Positions 20,801 to 29,597 are shown, counted from the stretch's first letter. The stretch is 64,000 nt of DNA from Peribacillus folii (GCF_030271255.1 NZ_JASJOM010000014.1:1-64000), one strand, 5' to 3'. The notes: generated from the letters alone by a model not told the origin. Numbers and translations are program-made.

Positions 20801-22349
20801 TGAAGACAATATGAGGAGTGAATCTCGCCTTCCCTTTGTTCTCGTCCAAATCCCGCTCCCTCAAAAGCTGATAAATCGAAGTCAATAGCTGATCGCGTGA
20901 TTGTTCATTGTATATGAATCCCCTTGCATAGGAGTGAGGCAGTTGAAAATGGGGCAGCCATTTCATCCATTCCCATTCGCGATAATCGGTTTCCGGAAAA
21001 ATGGCCACAAACCGGACATCATGATAGCTATGGAAAAAGGCAAGCTGTCCAATCAATTGCTGCAGCTCCCGTCTTACGATCGACTCCTTCCCGACAAGCC
21101 CCATCGATCCACGTGATACATCGATGGATAACGGAAGGTCCTCCAGGTTTTTGTAAGCATCGACAAGCTCCTGTGACCGCTCCAGTAAATCATCAATTTC
21201 ACGATTGGACATATCATTACTATTAACCGAGACTTCATAGCTCGACGGAATCGCCGCTGTCCCTATTTTTAAATGGAGTGCGTCTTCACTTTCCAATGTT
21301 CGCTCCCATATACGGTCGCTGATACTTGCGGTTAGATGCTTCATCCTTTCGAAGGATGGGTAATGATAGAACAGGACATTCTTTTGCTTTTCAGAAAGCT
21401 CTTGCAGTTCCTCCCGTTTTTGCTCTAGATAGCGTGTATAAACACGTTGGCGTTTTTCTTCCCTGAATTTTTGCTTCTTCTTGTCTTTAAAATATTGCGC
21501 CGTCGAGGTTACCAAGGTCGTTGTGAACATCACAATCGATATGATGATGAATATCCCTCGCGGCTGAACGATCGTAATGACACCCATGACAATCAGCATC
21601 ATCAATGGCGGCATCAGGATGAGCCATAGCCCCCTATTATTATCCTCCGATTCCTGGCTTGGAAATGAGATCTTCACTTTCTCGTCCGGCAATTCATAGA
21701 TCATCCTAGGTGTCCTGCGATATTGAGGATAGCTTTTCCTCATTTCCGAGATTGGCTTCTTGATTTGAGGTAAGGATGTGGAACAGGCATCGGCACTATG
21801 CACCATCAATAAGTCGGCTTCGATCAGCCTAAGTGTCATATTCGGCAGAAATATCACATCGCCATTTTGTATCGGCGCTTTTGCTGCCACCCTTTCACCG
21901 TTCAGGAATACCTTGCTTTTTTCAGCGGGAATTAAAAACCAACGCCCTTGCAGAAGTACCATGGACAAGCCATCGCATGAAAGGGCCCCTTCCATTCGTA
22001 AAGTCGCTTCCGCCTTTTGTGATACGGTTATTTCCTTCAAGTTGCCGATATAATGGAGGCTTTCTCCCGAATTTCCCGCCTTATAAAAAATTACGACCGT
22101 GTCTGCCCCTACATGAAAAGTGAAGCCCTGTAACGCCTTGACATCACCAAGCTTCAGGTCTCCTCGATATACCTCATATTCATCGAACCCCTCCCGTTTT
22201 CTCAGCTCGATGGATCCCTGTTCGAAAGGCATCGAATGGATGGTGATGGCATCCTTTTTTGATGGACCAATCGTAATTGGACCGTTATGCTCCTTCTTGA
22301 TCGGGTAGGATTGGTAGTTCTCCTTGGAATAAATCCATAATAAGCTCAT
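17865..22349 (-). CDS. essC: Type VII secretion ATPase EssC (FtsK/SpoIIIE family)
   Basis: 1494 aa, full length for the family. Forkhead-associated-like domains are N-terminal (about 1-190), two membrane helices follow (about 228-275), then three tandem ATPase domains with P-loops GTTGSGKS (about 675), GSSGYGKS (about 1006) and GQSRKGKT (about 1292). The first two retain the GKS motif; the third is less canonical, as usual. It is the motor that recognises and drives WXG100/LXG substrates across the membrane. The start ATG follows GGAGGTGAG and lies 31 bases after essB. B. subtilis names are yukB/yukA. Confidence 0.96.
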   Translation of the reverse strand: MSLLWIYSKENYQSYPIKKEHNGPITIGPSKKDAITIHSMPFEQGSIELRKREGFDEYEVYRGDLKLGDVKALQGFTFHVGADTVVIFYKAGNSGESLHYIGNLKEITVSQKAEATLRMEGALSCDGLSMVLLQGRWFLIPAEKSKVFLNGERVAAKAPIQNGDVIFLPNMTLRLIEADLLMVHSADACSTSLPQIKKPISEMRKSYPQYRRTPRMIYELPDEKVKISFPSQESEDNNRGLWLILMPPLMMLIVMGVITIVQPRGIFIIISIVMFTTTLVTSTAQYFKDKKKQKFREEKRQRVYTRYLEQKREELQELSEKQKNVLFYHYPSFERMKHLTASISDRIWERTLESEDALHLKIGTAAIPSSYEVSVNSNDMSNREIDDLLERSQELVDAYKNLEDLPLSIDVSRGSMGLVGKESIVRRELQQLIGQLAFFHSYHDVRFVAIFPETDYREWEWMKWLPHFQLPHSYARGFIYNEQSRDQLLTSIYQLLRERDLDENKGKARFTPHIVFIITDRQLIAEHVILEYLEGRADDLGISTIFAADAKESLTENVHTLVKYINDRQGEILIQQSKAAHTPFTLDVHAREGNERFARTLRSLDHQKGMNNSIPETVSFLELLRVREVEELPIDRNWLTNQSSKSLAVPIGRKGRTDRVELNLHEKAHGPHGLVAGTTGSGKSELLQTYILSLAVHYHPHEVAFLLIDYKGGGMAQPFRQIPHLLGVITNIEGSKNFSARALASINSELKKRQRLFDRYDVNHINDYTDLYKEGKAEEPLPHLFLISDEFAELKNEEPDFIRELVSTARIGRSLGVHLILATQKPGGVIDNQIWSNARFKISLKVQDANDSKEILKNSDAANITVTGRGYLQVGNNEVYELFQSAWSGAPYLEDTAGTEDEVALVTDLGLVQISSVSERSDARRKEKVSEIEAVADHIVATQAEMKIEKLSSPWLPPLQARLSRSGEKSLASNRFHLGMKDEPELQSQTNYIYNWIEDGNIGIFGSSGYGKSTTVLTLLFSFADQFTPEELHYYLFDFGNSALLPLRQLPHTGDYFRFDELRKMEKFMLFMKAEIERRKQLFLERELSNIKLYNALAKEKLPIIFITVDNFDLVKDEMPDQEAQLIQFARDGQSLGIFMILTATRINAVRQPLMNSLKTKVVHYLMDSSEQYSVLGRTLYENEPVPGRALVKKDQTYLVQVYLPADGADDIAVLDEMKQAVAAHKDKYRTLPKPPAIPMLPTHLDASSFKEYCSQDTKKGSIPIGLSEESVTPVCVELSADPFLLVVGQSRKGKTNVLKVLLESLLLTQTISEIGLFDGIDRGLSSYAPSAKVRYIETKDQITGWLDHITEIFEERERQYLEALESEPMKQEKSKAIVMVIDSISRFQQTIDGRIQDRISGMMKQYSHLGFRLVVAGNANDFTKGYDSLTTELKQVRQAVLLLKKSDQTLFTLSYSRKEEEIQPGYGYFVQNGRECKIQIPLSEERRRVHESV

Positions 22350-22379
22350 TCATTCTCACCTCCGCAAAAGGCAATATGC

Positions 22380-23687
22380 TCACTCTTTGCTTTTTTCTTT
22401 TTCTTCAGATGCATTTTTCGAATCCTTGCTTTCATTCTTTTCCCCTGCTTCTTTTACCGCTGGCTTAGCTTCCGTTTCCGCATTCGCTTTCTCCAGGTTC
22501 TGTTCTTTCTCTTCATCCAATCGTTTATCCAATTCCTCTTTTTCCTTTTCATATTGGTTCAGCTCAGTATCGACTTCTTTCAGTCGTTTTTCTTTTTCTT
22601 CTCCTGATAGCTTATCATCCAGCTTTATTCTTTCCCTCTGATTGATCAGCCCGTACATGATCAATTCGCGGTCCTCCATGATTCTCGCCAAATCGATGGC
22701 ATCCTCGTTCTCCCCCCTGCCAATATAAATCCAATAGAGGAGGTACTGACTATCGGTCTGCAGGGTGATGGCATTTTCGACATTCTTCCTCCCGGCAGCC
22801 TCTAACGGTTCATACGTGACATACGACCTTGCCAGTTCATATTGAACGACATATGGCATGTTCTTTGGATCGTAGTTTTCCAAACGGTCAATAACTTCAC
22901 TGTATTTTTGCTTGAGGAAGCTCTCACCGCTTTCTACGTATGCAGTGTGCCTTGGTTGTGAGATGAATAGGGTATAAATCGTAAAGAACAGCAGCGGCAC
23001 AAGGGCAATCATCGTTCCCATGAGGGTATAACGGACCGTTTTCCATTTCTTTTCAGGGATATGCACAAAAGCATTATCTTCCTTTTCCAACACATCGATT
23101 CGGGATCGAATGACCGTGGAAAGTTCATCCCAATTCGCGGCAGCCAATATGCTTTGCGCTTCGCTCGATAGCTTTAAGGTTTGATTGTAGTTCAAATACT
23201 CTTCGAAGGAATGCTGCCCATCCACAAGAGCCGAAATCATTGCCTTCGTTTCTTGAAATAACAGATCTTGATCCTGCTCATAGGGCAGCAAACTCTCCCT
23301 TACACCGTAATGGAGGAAATACGGAGACAAACTAGAATCAAAAACGATATTTTCCGGACAGACGGCAAGCATCAACCGAGTCAATTGATGGTTTCTGATT
23401 TTCTTCATGACCTGATAAGCCGATAACCATTTGCTTATCACATTTTTATCCTTCAGTCTGGAAAAAACAAAAAAAGAGGCTGGCGGATTTACTCTGATCT
23501 GCACCTCATCCTCTGTCACTTCTATATATCTCTGGAGAGCATCGTCAGCTTCATGAATAAGCTGCAACTCCAATGGATCTTGCATCGCTAGTTTCGCCCG
23601 TTGAAAAACGAACAAATATCCACTTTCATCCTTCACCATGTGTGCTGCTATTTTTTTCTCCAGATATGAGGAATTCAACTCATCCAT
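22380..23687 (-). CDS. essB: Type VII secretion protein EssB (pseudokinase-like)
   Basis: 435 aa. A cytoplasmic pseudokinase-like N domain (about 1-220) precedes one membrane helix (TLMGTMIALVPLLFFTIYTL, about 228-250), an extracytoplasmic helical domain, and a long Lys/Glu-rich C-terminal tail of low complexity. The YukC/EssB family bridges EssC and other membrane subunits. The start ATG follows AAAGGAG. Placement between yukD and essC is that of B. subtilis. Confidence 0.92.
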   Translation of the reverse strand: MDELNSSYLEKKIAAHMVKDESGYLFVFQRAKLAMQDPLELQLIHEADDALQRYIEVTEDEVQIRVNPPASFFVFSRLKDKNVISKWLSAYQVMKKIRNHQLTRLMLAVCPENIVFDSSLSPYFLHYGVRESLLPYEQDQDLLFQETKAMISALVDGQHSFEEYLNYNQTLKLSSEAQSILAAANWDELSTVIRSRIDVLEKEDNAFVHIPEKKWKTVRYTLMGTMIALVPLLFFTIYTLFISQPRHTAYVESGESFLKQKYSEVIDRLENYDPKNMPYVVQYELARSYVTYEPLEAAGRKNVENAITLQTDSQYLLYWIYIGRGENEDAIDLARIMEDRELIMYGLINQRERIKLDDKLSGEEKEKRLKEVDTELNQYEKEKEELDKRLDEEKEQNLEKANAETEAKPAVKEAGEKNESKDSKNASEEKEKSKE

Positions 23688-23756
23688 TCTATGTACTCCT
23701 TTACCCCTGCTAAAGGGCTTTAGACTTTTTTCCTATAGCGAGGCCGCATCGAAACA

Positions 23757-24005
23757 CTAGAGGATCTCCAGGCGGTCCCCAGTCGTAATCCCGCTATCAA
23801 GCAAGGTGCCATAACCTGAACATACGAACTCTTTATTCTGGACCCGCACCCAATAGCCTTCTTTAGGTTTGACGGCAATATCCTTAAGCTGCCATACTAT
23901 TTCCACTACCTTCTTGATGGATCGGTAATCGGATACTTGCAAGTCGAATACTTCCCCTGTATACCTCGTTAAATCAATTGTTAGTTGTATATATATCGAG
24001 CCCAC
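23757..24005 (-). CDS. esaB: Ubiquitin-like type VII secretion protein EsaB/YukD
   Basis: 82 aa; beta-grasp ubiquitin-like protein, matching YukD along its length (IYIQLTIDLTRYTGEVFDL at the start, GITTGDRLEIL at the end). It is a cytosolic accessory of T7SSb. The start is uncertain: GTG at 24005 has no separate ribosome site, whereas GAGGTGGG is well spaced to an ATA codon at 23996, where B. subtilis YukD begins by my alignment. A terminator separates it from yukE. Confidence 0.9.
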   Translation of the reverse strand: MGSIYIQLTIDLTRYTGEVFDLQVSDYRSIKKVVEIVWQLKDIAVKPKEGYWVRVQNKEFVCSGYGTLLDSGITTGDRLEIL

Positions 24006-24018
24006 CTCATTTCAAGCA

Positions 24019-24060
24019 AAAAAGCACCACGATCTTCATAAAAGAGTCGCGGCGCTTTTT
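24019..24060 (-). terminator. Terminator between yukE and yukD
   Basis: Minus-strand AGCGCCGCGA/TCGTGGTGCT hairpin (two G-T pairs) followed by TTTTTTG. Partial read-through would make yukE transcripts more abundant than those for the membrane machine. Confidence 0.82.
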
Positions 24061-24093
24061 CTAAACAATTCTTTATCTCTTTTGACGTAATGT

Positions 24094-24384
24094 TTATCCG
24101 CGAATTTGACTAGCAATCTGGTTATCTGTATCTTCAAGAATCTGCGCTGATTTATGCAATTGCTGAGAAACTTCATTTAACAATCGTGCCATATCCAAGA
24201 ATGAAGGTTTCAATTCTTCGTATTGCCCGACGAATGCCTCACTTGACGAACCTTCCCAAATTCCAGTTAAATGATCTCTCATTCTATCTAAACGACCAAT
24301 GATATCCGTTACCTGCTGGCTCTCATTATCATATTGTCTGGCTACGTCTTTCAGTTCCGAAGGTGTTACGCGAATTTGTGACAT
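24094..24384 (-). CDS. yukE: WXG100 family secreted protein EsxA/YukE
   Basis: 96 aa helical hairpin protein with the WXG turn in GIWEGSSSEAF (about residue 43) and a C-terminal helix for export recognition. It forms dimers and is the standard secreted substrate and co-factor of T7SSb. ATG follows GGAGG. It is the first gene of the operon yukE-esaB-essB-essC-esaA-essA, the B. subtilis order. Confidence 0.96.
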   Translation of the reverse strand: MSQIRVTPSELKDVARQYDNESQQVTDIIGRLDRMRDHLTGIWEGSSSEAFVGQYEELKPSFLDMARLLNEVSQQLHKSAQILEDTDNQIASQIRG

Positions 24385-24710
24385 AGTAAAAATCCTCCTT
24401 TAATCGTATAGTTACATTTTAATGGAATCATACAAATTCTGCCATGTAAATAAGAACGAAGTCGAAAAATGGTAAATTATGATTATGTATAAAATCCTAA
24501 ATATGGCATTATAAAAGTCTAAATACCTGATTTTTTTATTAGATAAACCTATTTTTTAATATAATCATGAAAATTTTCTTTTATCTGGTAATAAAATGCC
24601 TATCTTCCTATTACGTTACATGTTTTTGTCACTTTTCATGATACGGTAGTGACTTTTGACGCTCATTCTTAGCAATTAATCAATCGTTTGATTAATGCTC
24701 CCATCCCAAT
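24385..24710. other. Gene-free gap upstream of yukE
   Basis: About 325 AT-rich bases. It must hold the promoter of the secretion operon. A TATAAT occurs on the minus strand (complement of 24508-24513), but with no matching -35, so I do not assign a promoter. Confidence 0.4.
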
Positions 24711-24746
24711 AAAAAGGACCCTCGAATGAACGAAGGTCCCTTTTTC
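24711..24746 (-). terminator. Terminator of the nucleoside hydrolase gene
   Basis: Minus-strand GGGACCTTCG/CGAGGGTCC hairpin followed by TTTTT; A-rich on the other side, so it may work in both directions. Confidence 0.85.
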
Positions 24747-24791
24747 AGCCACTGCTATCTCGCTGAAGTCGTATTGGTAACGGACAAGATG

Positions 24792-25706
24792 TTATATGAC
24801 CCGCTCCAAAAAGTGTTTCACAAACCGAGTCGCATCGACTTCCGTACAGACACGTATGCTGGATTCACTATCTGCCTGACCGATTGTCCTGCCTGTCTCT
24901 TCACCCTCGGTCACCACGTTGATGTTCATTAATTCTGTATTCACAAAATCAGGTTCGATCGCAACCCCGACTGCAAGGGGATCATGTAGGGCGCAGCCGC
25001 CCAACCCTGGATGGGAGGCATCATATGCCTTCATATAATAGTCGGTCATATCCGCAAAAAATCCGGCAGATTCCTTACCAGTCGCCCGCCATTCACCAAC
25101 CTTCGCTTTCGGTAAACACGTTTGCATCGTCACATCAAGTCCCACCAGGGTAACCGGCAGCCCTGATGCTAACACAAGTTCGGCTGCATCGGGATCGGAT
25201 ATGATGTTCGCTTCTGCGTAAGGGTTTACATTGCCCGGCACTTTAACGGCACCTCCCATTATGATCAGCTCTTTAACGAATGACATGACATCTGGGGCCT
25301 TCTTAATCGCCAAAGCGATATTGGTCAGTGGACCAACTGCAATGATTGTAATCTCATTGGGACGGCTTTTCACTTGATCGATGATGAAATCCACTGCTTT
25401 TCCTTGTGATGCTTGAAGGATCGGTACTTCTTTACGTGTATTTCCAAGCCCATCCTCCCCATGGACATGCTTGGGGTATTTCTGCTTTTCTCCGCGTTTC
25501 AATGTTTGACTGGCTCCGCTAAACACCGGTATATGCCGATCTAGCTTCTCCAAAACAGCGAGCGTATTACGGGTGGCGTCCTCAACCGCCACATTGCCGA
25601 AGCAAGTCGTGAAGCCGAGCACCTCCAACTCTGGAGAGTGTAACGCGTATGCCATCGCCAGGGCATCATCAATCCCCGTATCGACATCGAATATGATTGG
25701 TTTCAT
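24792..25706 (-). CDS. Inosine/uridine-preferring nucleoside hydrolase
   Basis: About 304 aa. It hydrolyses the N-glycosidic bond of ribonucleosides to base and ribose. The calcium-binding, catalytic motif DVDTGIDDALA is near the N terminus, followed by PVFSGA and GPLTNIALA; a second metal/substrate segment ALHDPLAVG contains the conserved His-Asp. ATG at 25706 follows AGGAAGG and GGAAG; a GTG at 25718 overlaps that site. It stands alone. Family members differ in base preference and sequence alone does not fix it. Confidence 0.9.
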   Translation of the reverse strand: MKPIIFDVDTGIDDALAMAYALHSPELEVLGFTTCFGNVAVEDATRNTLAVLEKLDRHIPVFSGASQTLKRGEKQKYPKHVHGEDGLGNTRKEVPILQASQGKAVDFIIDQVKSRPNEITIIAVGPLTNIALAIKKAPDVMSFVKELIIMGGAVKVPGNVNPYAEANIISDPDAAELVLASGLPVTLVGLDVTMQTCLPKAKVGEWRATGKESAGFFADMTDYYMKAYDASHPGLGGCALHDPLAVGVAIEPDFVNTELMNINVVTEGEETGRTIGQADSESSIRVCTEVDATRFVKHFLERVI

Positions 25707-25964
25707 TTTCTTCCGCACCTTCCTGATTCAGGCTTGTCCCCTGATAATTTCTTATGTACCAAGCAATCCTTGTTTCCAATTGATTTTAACATTCAATCAT
25801 GAGCACTTCCAGACAAAGGCAGACTTGTTCCCTGCAATAATGATTGACTCATCGTAATTCGGGATGATATAAAAAGGAAAACAGATTCAGGTGGATATTC
25901 TGTCTTCCTTACAATCGGATACATGGAACTTGATGAATTTATGATAGCCAAGGTGGAAAAAAGG

Positions 25965-26147
25965 ATGAAAATGTATAAGTTAGTCAAAGCTGAATCTTTT
26001 GCTTACAAAAAAGGAACAAAATTCTTTTTGATTTCGCATTCTGAATTCATCGGTGTCAAAAGCTTTGTGCTCCTTGCTGAAGATTTACAAGGGAAGCTCG
26101 AAGTGACGGAAGAGGAATTGACACGCAAATTCATTTCCATCCATTAG
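25965..26147 (+). CDS. Small protein of unknown function
   Basis: 60 aa, beginning MKMYKLVKAESFAYKKG and ending TRKFISIH; no signal peptide or membrane helix. A basic N-terminal half and an acidic EVTEEELT stretch are visible. AAGGTGG lies eight bases before ATG 25965; an upstream ATG at 25923 is possible but lacks a ribosome site. I do not recognise the family. It is convergent with nothing and divergent from the nucleoside hydrolase. Confidence 0.6.
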   Translation: MKMYKLVKAESFAYKKGTKFFLISHSEFIGVKSFVLLAEDLQGKLEVTEEELTRKFISIH

Positions 26148-26271
26148 ACTCCATAACAAGCAGTGGTCCGTAACTTGTGATGACTAAAAGAATTTTAATA
26201 AGAGCCCTTCTCGGACTATAGGCAAACTAGGGGAAATCGAGTTTGTCTACTTTTTTGGTAGCTTGTACCAT

Positions 26272-26326
26272 TCGGACGGTGATTGTGCTTATCCCGCAGA
26301 AGTCACCCGCTCCAATCGAGTTTTTA
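26272..26326. repeat. Remnant of a dispersed intergenic repeat
   Basis: GCTTATCCCGCAGAAGTCAC followed by CCGCTCCAATCGAG resembles the segment GCTTTCCCCGCAGGAGTCTC at 39539-39558. Both look like decayed parts of the C/G-rich repeats often seen between Bacillaceae genes. No coding signal is visible in the surrounding 26150-26360 gap. Confidence 0.5.
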
Positions 26327-26362
26327 TAACTTTAACAACGGGCCCCTTTTGCCCTCAAACTG

Positions 26363-26396
26363 AAAGGGGGAATCTCTGATGAGATTCCCTCTTTTT
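26363..26396 (-). terminator. Terminator of the glycine betaine transporter operon
   Basis: Minus-strand AGGGAATCTC/GAGATTCCCCC hairpin followed by CTTTC; four bases after the stop of the permease-binding protein gene. Confidence 0.8.
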
Positions 26397-26399
26397 CAA

Positions 26400-28127
26400 T
26401 CATTTTAAGTCTTCAATCGAATCGATCTCGACGTAATCAGGTACGACCAGACCATTTTTCGTTCCTTTTAAGTTTGGTCCAAGGTTGACCAAATCGGCTT
26501 TGTACTTATTATAATACTCCATATGTGTACTTGGAAGCCAACCAGCCACCATGGCATCGGCACTTCCGTTTGCAACACCGGCAAACATTGGTCCCACTTC
26601 AACTTGGCTTAATGTTACGTCATACCCGTTTTTCTCCAATACCTTGCCAATTACATTCGTGCTGGCAATTTCAGTATCCCAGGCAACATAAACCAATTTG
26701 ATTTTTTCACCATTTCCTGGCGCAGCATCCTTGGTCCATTTGGATACCTTGTCCTGATGTTCTTTTATCCACTTATCTGCTGCCTCTGAAGGAGTCATTC
26801 CTTCTGCAACATTAACCATTACATTTTCCATATCTTTCGTTTCCCAGTAGAACTGATCAAGAATTTTATAGGCCCCTGGCGCATCCTGTTCAAGACCTTT
26901 TCTGGCGATCGAATTGATATTTTCAGCTCCGCCATATACTTTATCCGGATCATCGAGATATTTCAAGTCATATTTCGAGAACATCCAATGCGGTGTCCAA
27001 CCTGTCACGACGATTGGTTCTTTTTTATCGATGGCCTTTTTCAGTTCAGCTACCATCGCAGCCGAAGATCCTTCGACAAGCTTCCAATCATCCAGCTTAT
27101 AATCGGAAATAGCGGTTTTGGTTTGCTTCATTATTCCTGCTCCAGGTTCGATTCCGATGATTTCATAATTGGCTTTGGCAGCAAAGCTATTGTCATCGCC
27201 CTTCACACCCGCTTCTTTTGCAAACGTTGTGAATAGTGCCGTACCAACAACGAGTATCGCAAGAACGATAGCAATGATTTTTCTGCTAACGATGTGGTCG
27301 TAAGCTGGCTTACGTATGTTTTGCGTAATACGATCGAGAATGATTGCAATGATGACGATGGATAGTCCTGCTTCAAAACCTTGCCCTACATTTATTTGGC
27401 TGACAGCACGGTAAACATCTGCCCCAAGTCCCGGTGCACCGACCAATGAAGCTGTAACTACCATGGAAAGTGCAAGCATAATGCTTTGGTTGACCCCTGC
27501 CATGATCGTCGGGGTGGCCAACGGTATTTGAACCTTGATCAGCTTCTGGCCGCTGGTCGAGCCAAAAGCATCCGATGCTTCAATCAAATCATTAGGCACT
27601 TCCTGAATCCCAAGATTAGTCATCCGGATTGTTGGTGCAATAGCAAAAATGAATGATGCAATGATTCCCGGTACTACTCCTATCCCAAAAAATAATATCG
27701 AGGGTATCAAGTAAACGAATGCGGGCATCGTTTGCATGAAGTCCAAAACTGGGGTGACGATCTTGCGCACCGTGTTATTTTGGGCGCACCATATCCCGAT
27801 CGGTATCCCGATCAGTATCGTTAGGAATCCTGACAATATGACGATTGCCAGTGTTTGGATGCTTGATTCCCAATAACCAAGGTTATCGATCAACAGCAAG
27901 CTGATGAGTGTAAAGATTCCCAATGGCCATCTGCTTGTGTAGGTAACCAGGAGGGTTAGCACTACTATCAATACGATTGATGGCCCGGCGCTCATTACGT
28001 CTACAAGTATGTTCAAGAGACCTTCAATCACATTCGTAATGAGTGTAAATAATCCAGCAAATGCAATAGTTATCCAATCCACTAAAGAATCGACCCAAGC
28101 TCCTAGTGGGATTTTCGGCATATTCAT
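26400..28127 (-). CDS. Glycine betaine/proline ABC transporter, permease fused to binding domain (OpuAB-OpuAC)
   Basis: About 575 aa. Residues about 1-300 form an OpuAB/ProW-type permease (RWPLGIFTLISLLLIDNLGY; EAA-loop region IQEVPNDLIEASDAFGSTSG), ending in an extra membrane helix near 290-310. The rest is an OpuAC-type binding domain facing outside. It carries both ligand-site Trp segments, TGWTPHWMF and AYVAWDTE...AGWLPSTH, but in reversed lobe order compared with free-standing B. subtilis OpuAC as I know it. ATG 28127 begins four bases after the opuAA stop. The pair imports compatible solutes during osmotic stress. Confidence 0.9.
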   Translation of the reverse strand: MNMPKIPLGAWVDSLVDWITIAFAGLFTLITNVIEGLLNILVDVMSAGPSIVLIVVLTLLVTYTSRWPLGIFTLISLLLIDNLGYWESSIQTLAIVILSGFLTILIGIPIGIWCAQNNTVRKIVTPVLDFMQTMPAFVYLIPSILFFGIGVVPGIIASFIFAIAPTIRMTNLGIQEVPNDLIEASDAFGSTSGQKLIKVQIPLATPTIMAGVNQSIMLALSMVVTASLVGAPGLGADVYRAVSQINVGQGFEAGLSIVIIAIILDRITQNIRKPAYDHIVSRKIIAIVLAILVVGTALFTTFAKEAGVKGDDNSFAAKANYEIIGIEPGAGIMKQTKTAISDYKLDDWKLVEGSSAAMVAELKKAIDKKEPIVVTGWTPHWMFSKYDLKYLDDPDKVYGGAENINSIARKGLEQDAPGAYKILDQFYWETKDMENVMVNVAEGMTPSEAADKWIKEHQDKVSKWTKDAAPGNGEKIKLVYVAWDTEIASTNVIGKVLEKNGYDVTLSQVEVGPMFAGVANGSADAMVAGWLPSTHMEYYNKYKADLVNLGPNLKGTKNGLVVPDYVEIDSIEDLK

Positions 28128-28131
28128 TGAA

Positions 28132-29340
28132 TTATTCACTCTCCATTTCATTCAAGGAATCTTTATTACCTGCCAAGGCACCGATCACGGCACCGCGAAG
28201 TAGAATTCCTTTAATACGTTTTTCATCATCTACGACAGAGATCGGCAAGCTTGAAGTAGCCATCACGTCCATAAGGTTTCCTAATAATTCATCTTCTTTG
28301 ACGGTAGGGATATCCGTTGTCATCACTTCGGAAATCGATTGATTATGGCTCATGGCCTGACGAGCCTGCTCGGCCGTCACCGCACCCAATAATTTTTGCT
28401 TCCTATCCACAACGAAAATGCTGGAATACCCCTGTTTGCGCATGATCTCCAAGGCAACCCTCGGTCCTCTGTCAACTGAGATTTTCTCTGGACGGATCAT
28501 TACATGAGAGGCCGTCAATACTTTTGATAAATCAACATCTTCCACGAACTTCTCGACAAATTCATTGGCTGGATTCATCATGATTTGTTCTGGTGTTCCC
28601 AGCTGAATCACACTTCCATCTTTCATAAGCGCAATTCTATCCCCAATTCTCAAAGCTTCATCAAGATCATGGGTAATGAAAATGATCGTTTTTTTATACT
28701 GATCTTGAATTTCAACCAATTCATCCTGCATATCTTTACGGATCAATGGATCAAGGGCGCTGAACGCTTCATCCATCAATAATACATCCGTGTCACTTGC
28801 AAGCGCCCGAGCCAATCCGACCCTCTGCTGCATGCCGCCGCTAAGCTGTGACGGAAGCTGATTTTCATACCCTTTCAAGCCAACTGCCTCAAGAGCCTTC
28901 ATCGCTTTTTCCTGACGTTTCGCAGAATCCACCTTTTGGATCTCGAGACCGAATTCGGCGTTTTCCAATATCGTTTTATGCGGGAATAAAGCAAAGTTCT
29001 GAAACACCATGCTTATTTTCTTTTGCCTGACTTCTCTTAAACGGGCGGCATTCATCTTTACGATATCTTCCCCGCCAATCAAAATTTCACCAAGGGTCGG
29101 ATCGATCAGTCGATTGAACATGCGGATCAACGTCGATTTTCCACTTCCGGATAGCCCCATGATCACAAATATCTCTCCAGGGTAAATCTCGAAATTCACA
29201 TTATTGACGCCGACAGTCTGTCCCGTTTCTTTCAGGATTTCTTTTTTTGATTTGCCTTGAATCAATAAATCTGTTGCTGCTTTTGGAGATTTGCCAAAAA
29301 TTTTCGAGACATTTCTGACTTCTACATATGGCTTCATCAA
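28132..29340 (-). CDS. opuAA: Glycine betaine ABC transporter ATP-binding protein
   Basis: 402 aa. Walker A is GLSGSGKST, the ABC signature LSGGMQQRVGLARAL, and Walker B VLLMDEAFSALDP. The C-terminal ~130 residues hold two CBS domains (starting LTASHVMIRPEKIS and ISEVMTTDIPTV), as in OpuAA/ProV, where they sense ionic strength or nucleotides such as c-di-AMP. It energises the fused permease/binding protein encoded directly downstream; together they form a complete two-gene transporter. Confidence 0.94.
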   Translation of the reverse strand: MMKPYVEVRNVSKIFGKSPKAATDLLIQGKSKKEILKETGQTVGVNNVNFEIYPGEIFVIMGLSGSGKSTLIRMFNRLIDPTLGEILIGGEDIVKMNAARLREVRQKKISMVFQNFALFPHKTILENAEFGLEIQKVDSAKRQEKAMKALEAVGLKGYENQLPSQLSGGMQQRVGLARALASDTDVLLMDEAFSALDPLIRKDMQDELVEIQDQYKKTIIFITHDLDEALRIGDRIALMKDGSVIQLGTPEQIMMNPANEFVEKFVEDVDLSKVLTASHVMIRPEKISVDRGPRVALEIMRKQGYSSIFVVDRKQKLLGAVTAEQARQAMSHNQSISEVMTTDIPTVKEDELLGNLMDVMATSSLPISVVDDEKRIKGILLRGAVIGALAGNKDSLNEMESE

Positions 29341-29534
29341 GTCACCTCATTCTAATAGTTGCCCATATGATTCAGTTTTGCTGAATTTTCCCGTTTTATG
29401 CGAGTGACGATGATTAATGCTCAAGTCCCTTGAAATAACAGAAATGCTAAAACAATTTCCAGCTCTACACTTTTTTCTTATGTTTAATACCATATATAGG
29501 GCAAAAAAGCGGATTTGACGCATATATCCGGGGG

Positions 29535-29564
29535 CCTTCTTGTTATATATTGTTCCCAAGAAGG
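29535..29564. repeat. Perfect inverted repeat upstream of opuAA
   Basis: CCTTCTTG and CAAGAAGG, 14 bases apart, about 195 bases upstream of the opuAA start. It could be an operator or a leader hairpin; it is not followed by a T-run on the minus strand. Confidence 0.55.
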
Positions 29565-29597
29565 AATTCTTTAATTGGATGATATATGTGTGATTAT

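Noticed and set aside
22387-22641. 84-codon plus-strand frame opposite essB
   Set aside because: Ser/Phe-rich mirror of the Lys/Glu-rich tail of essB; no independent start signals.
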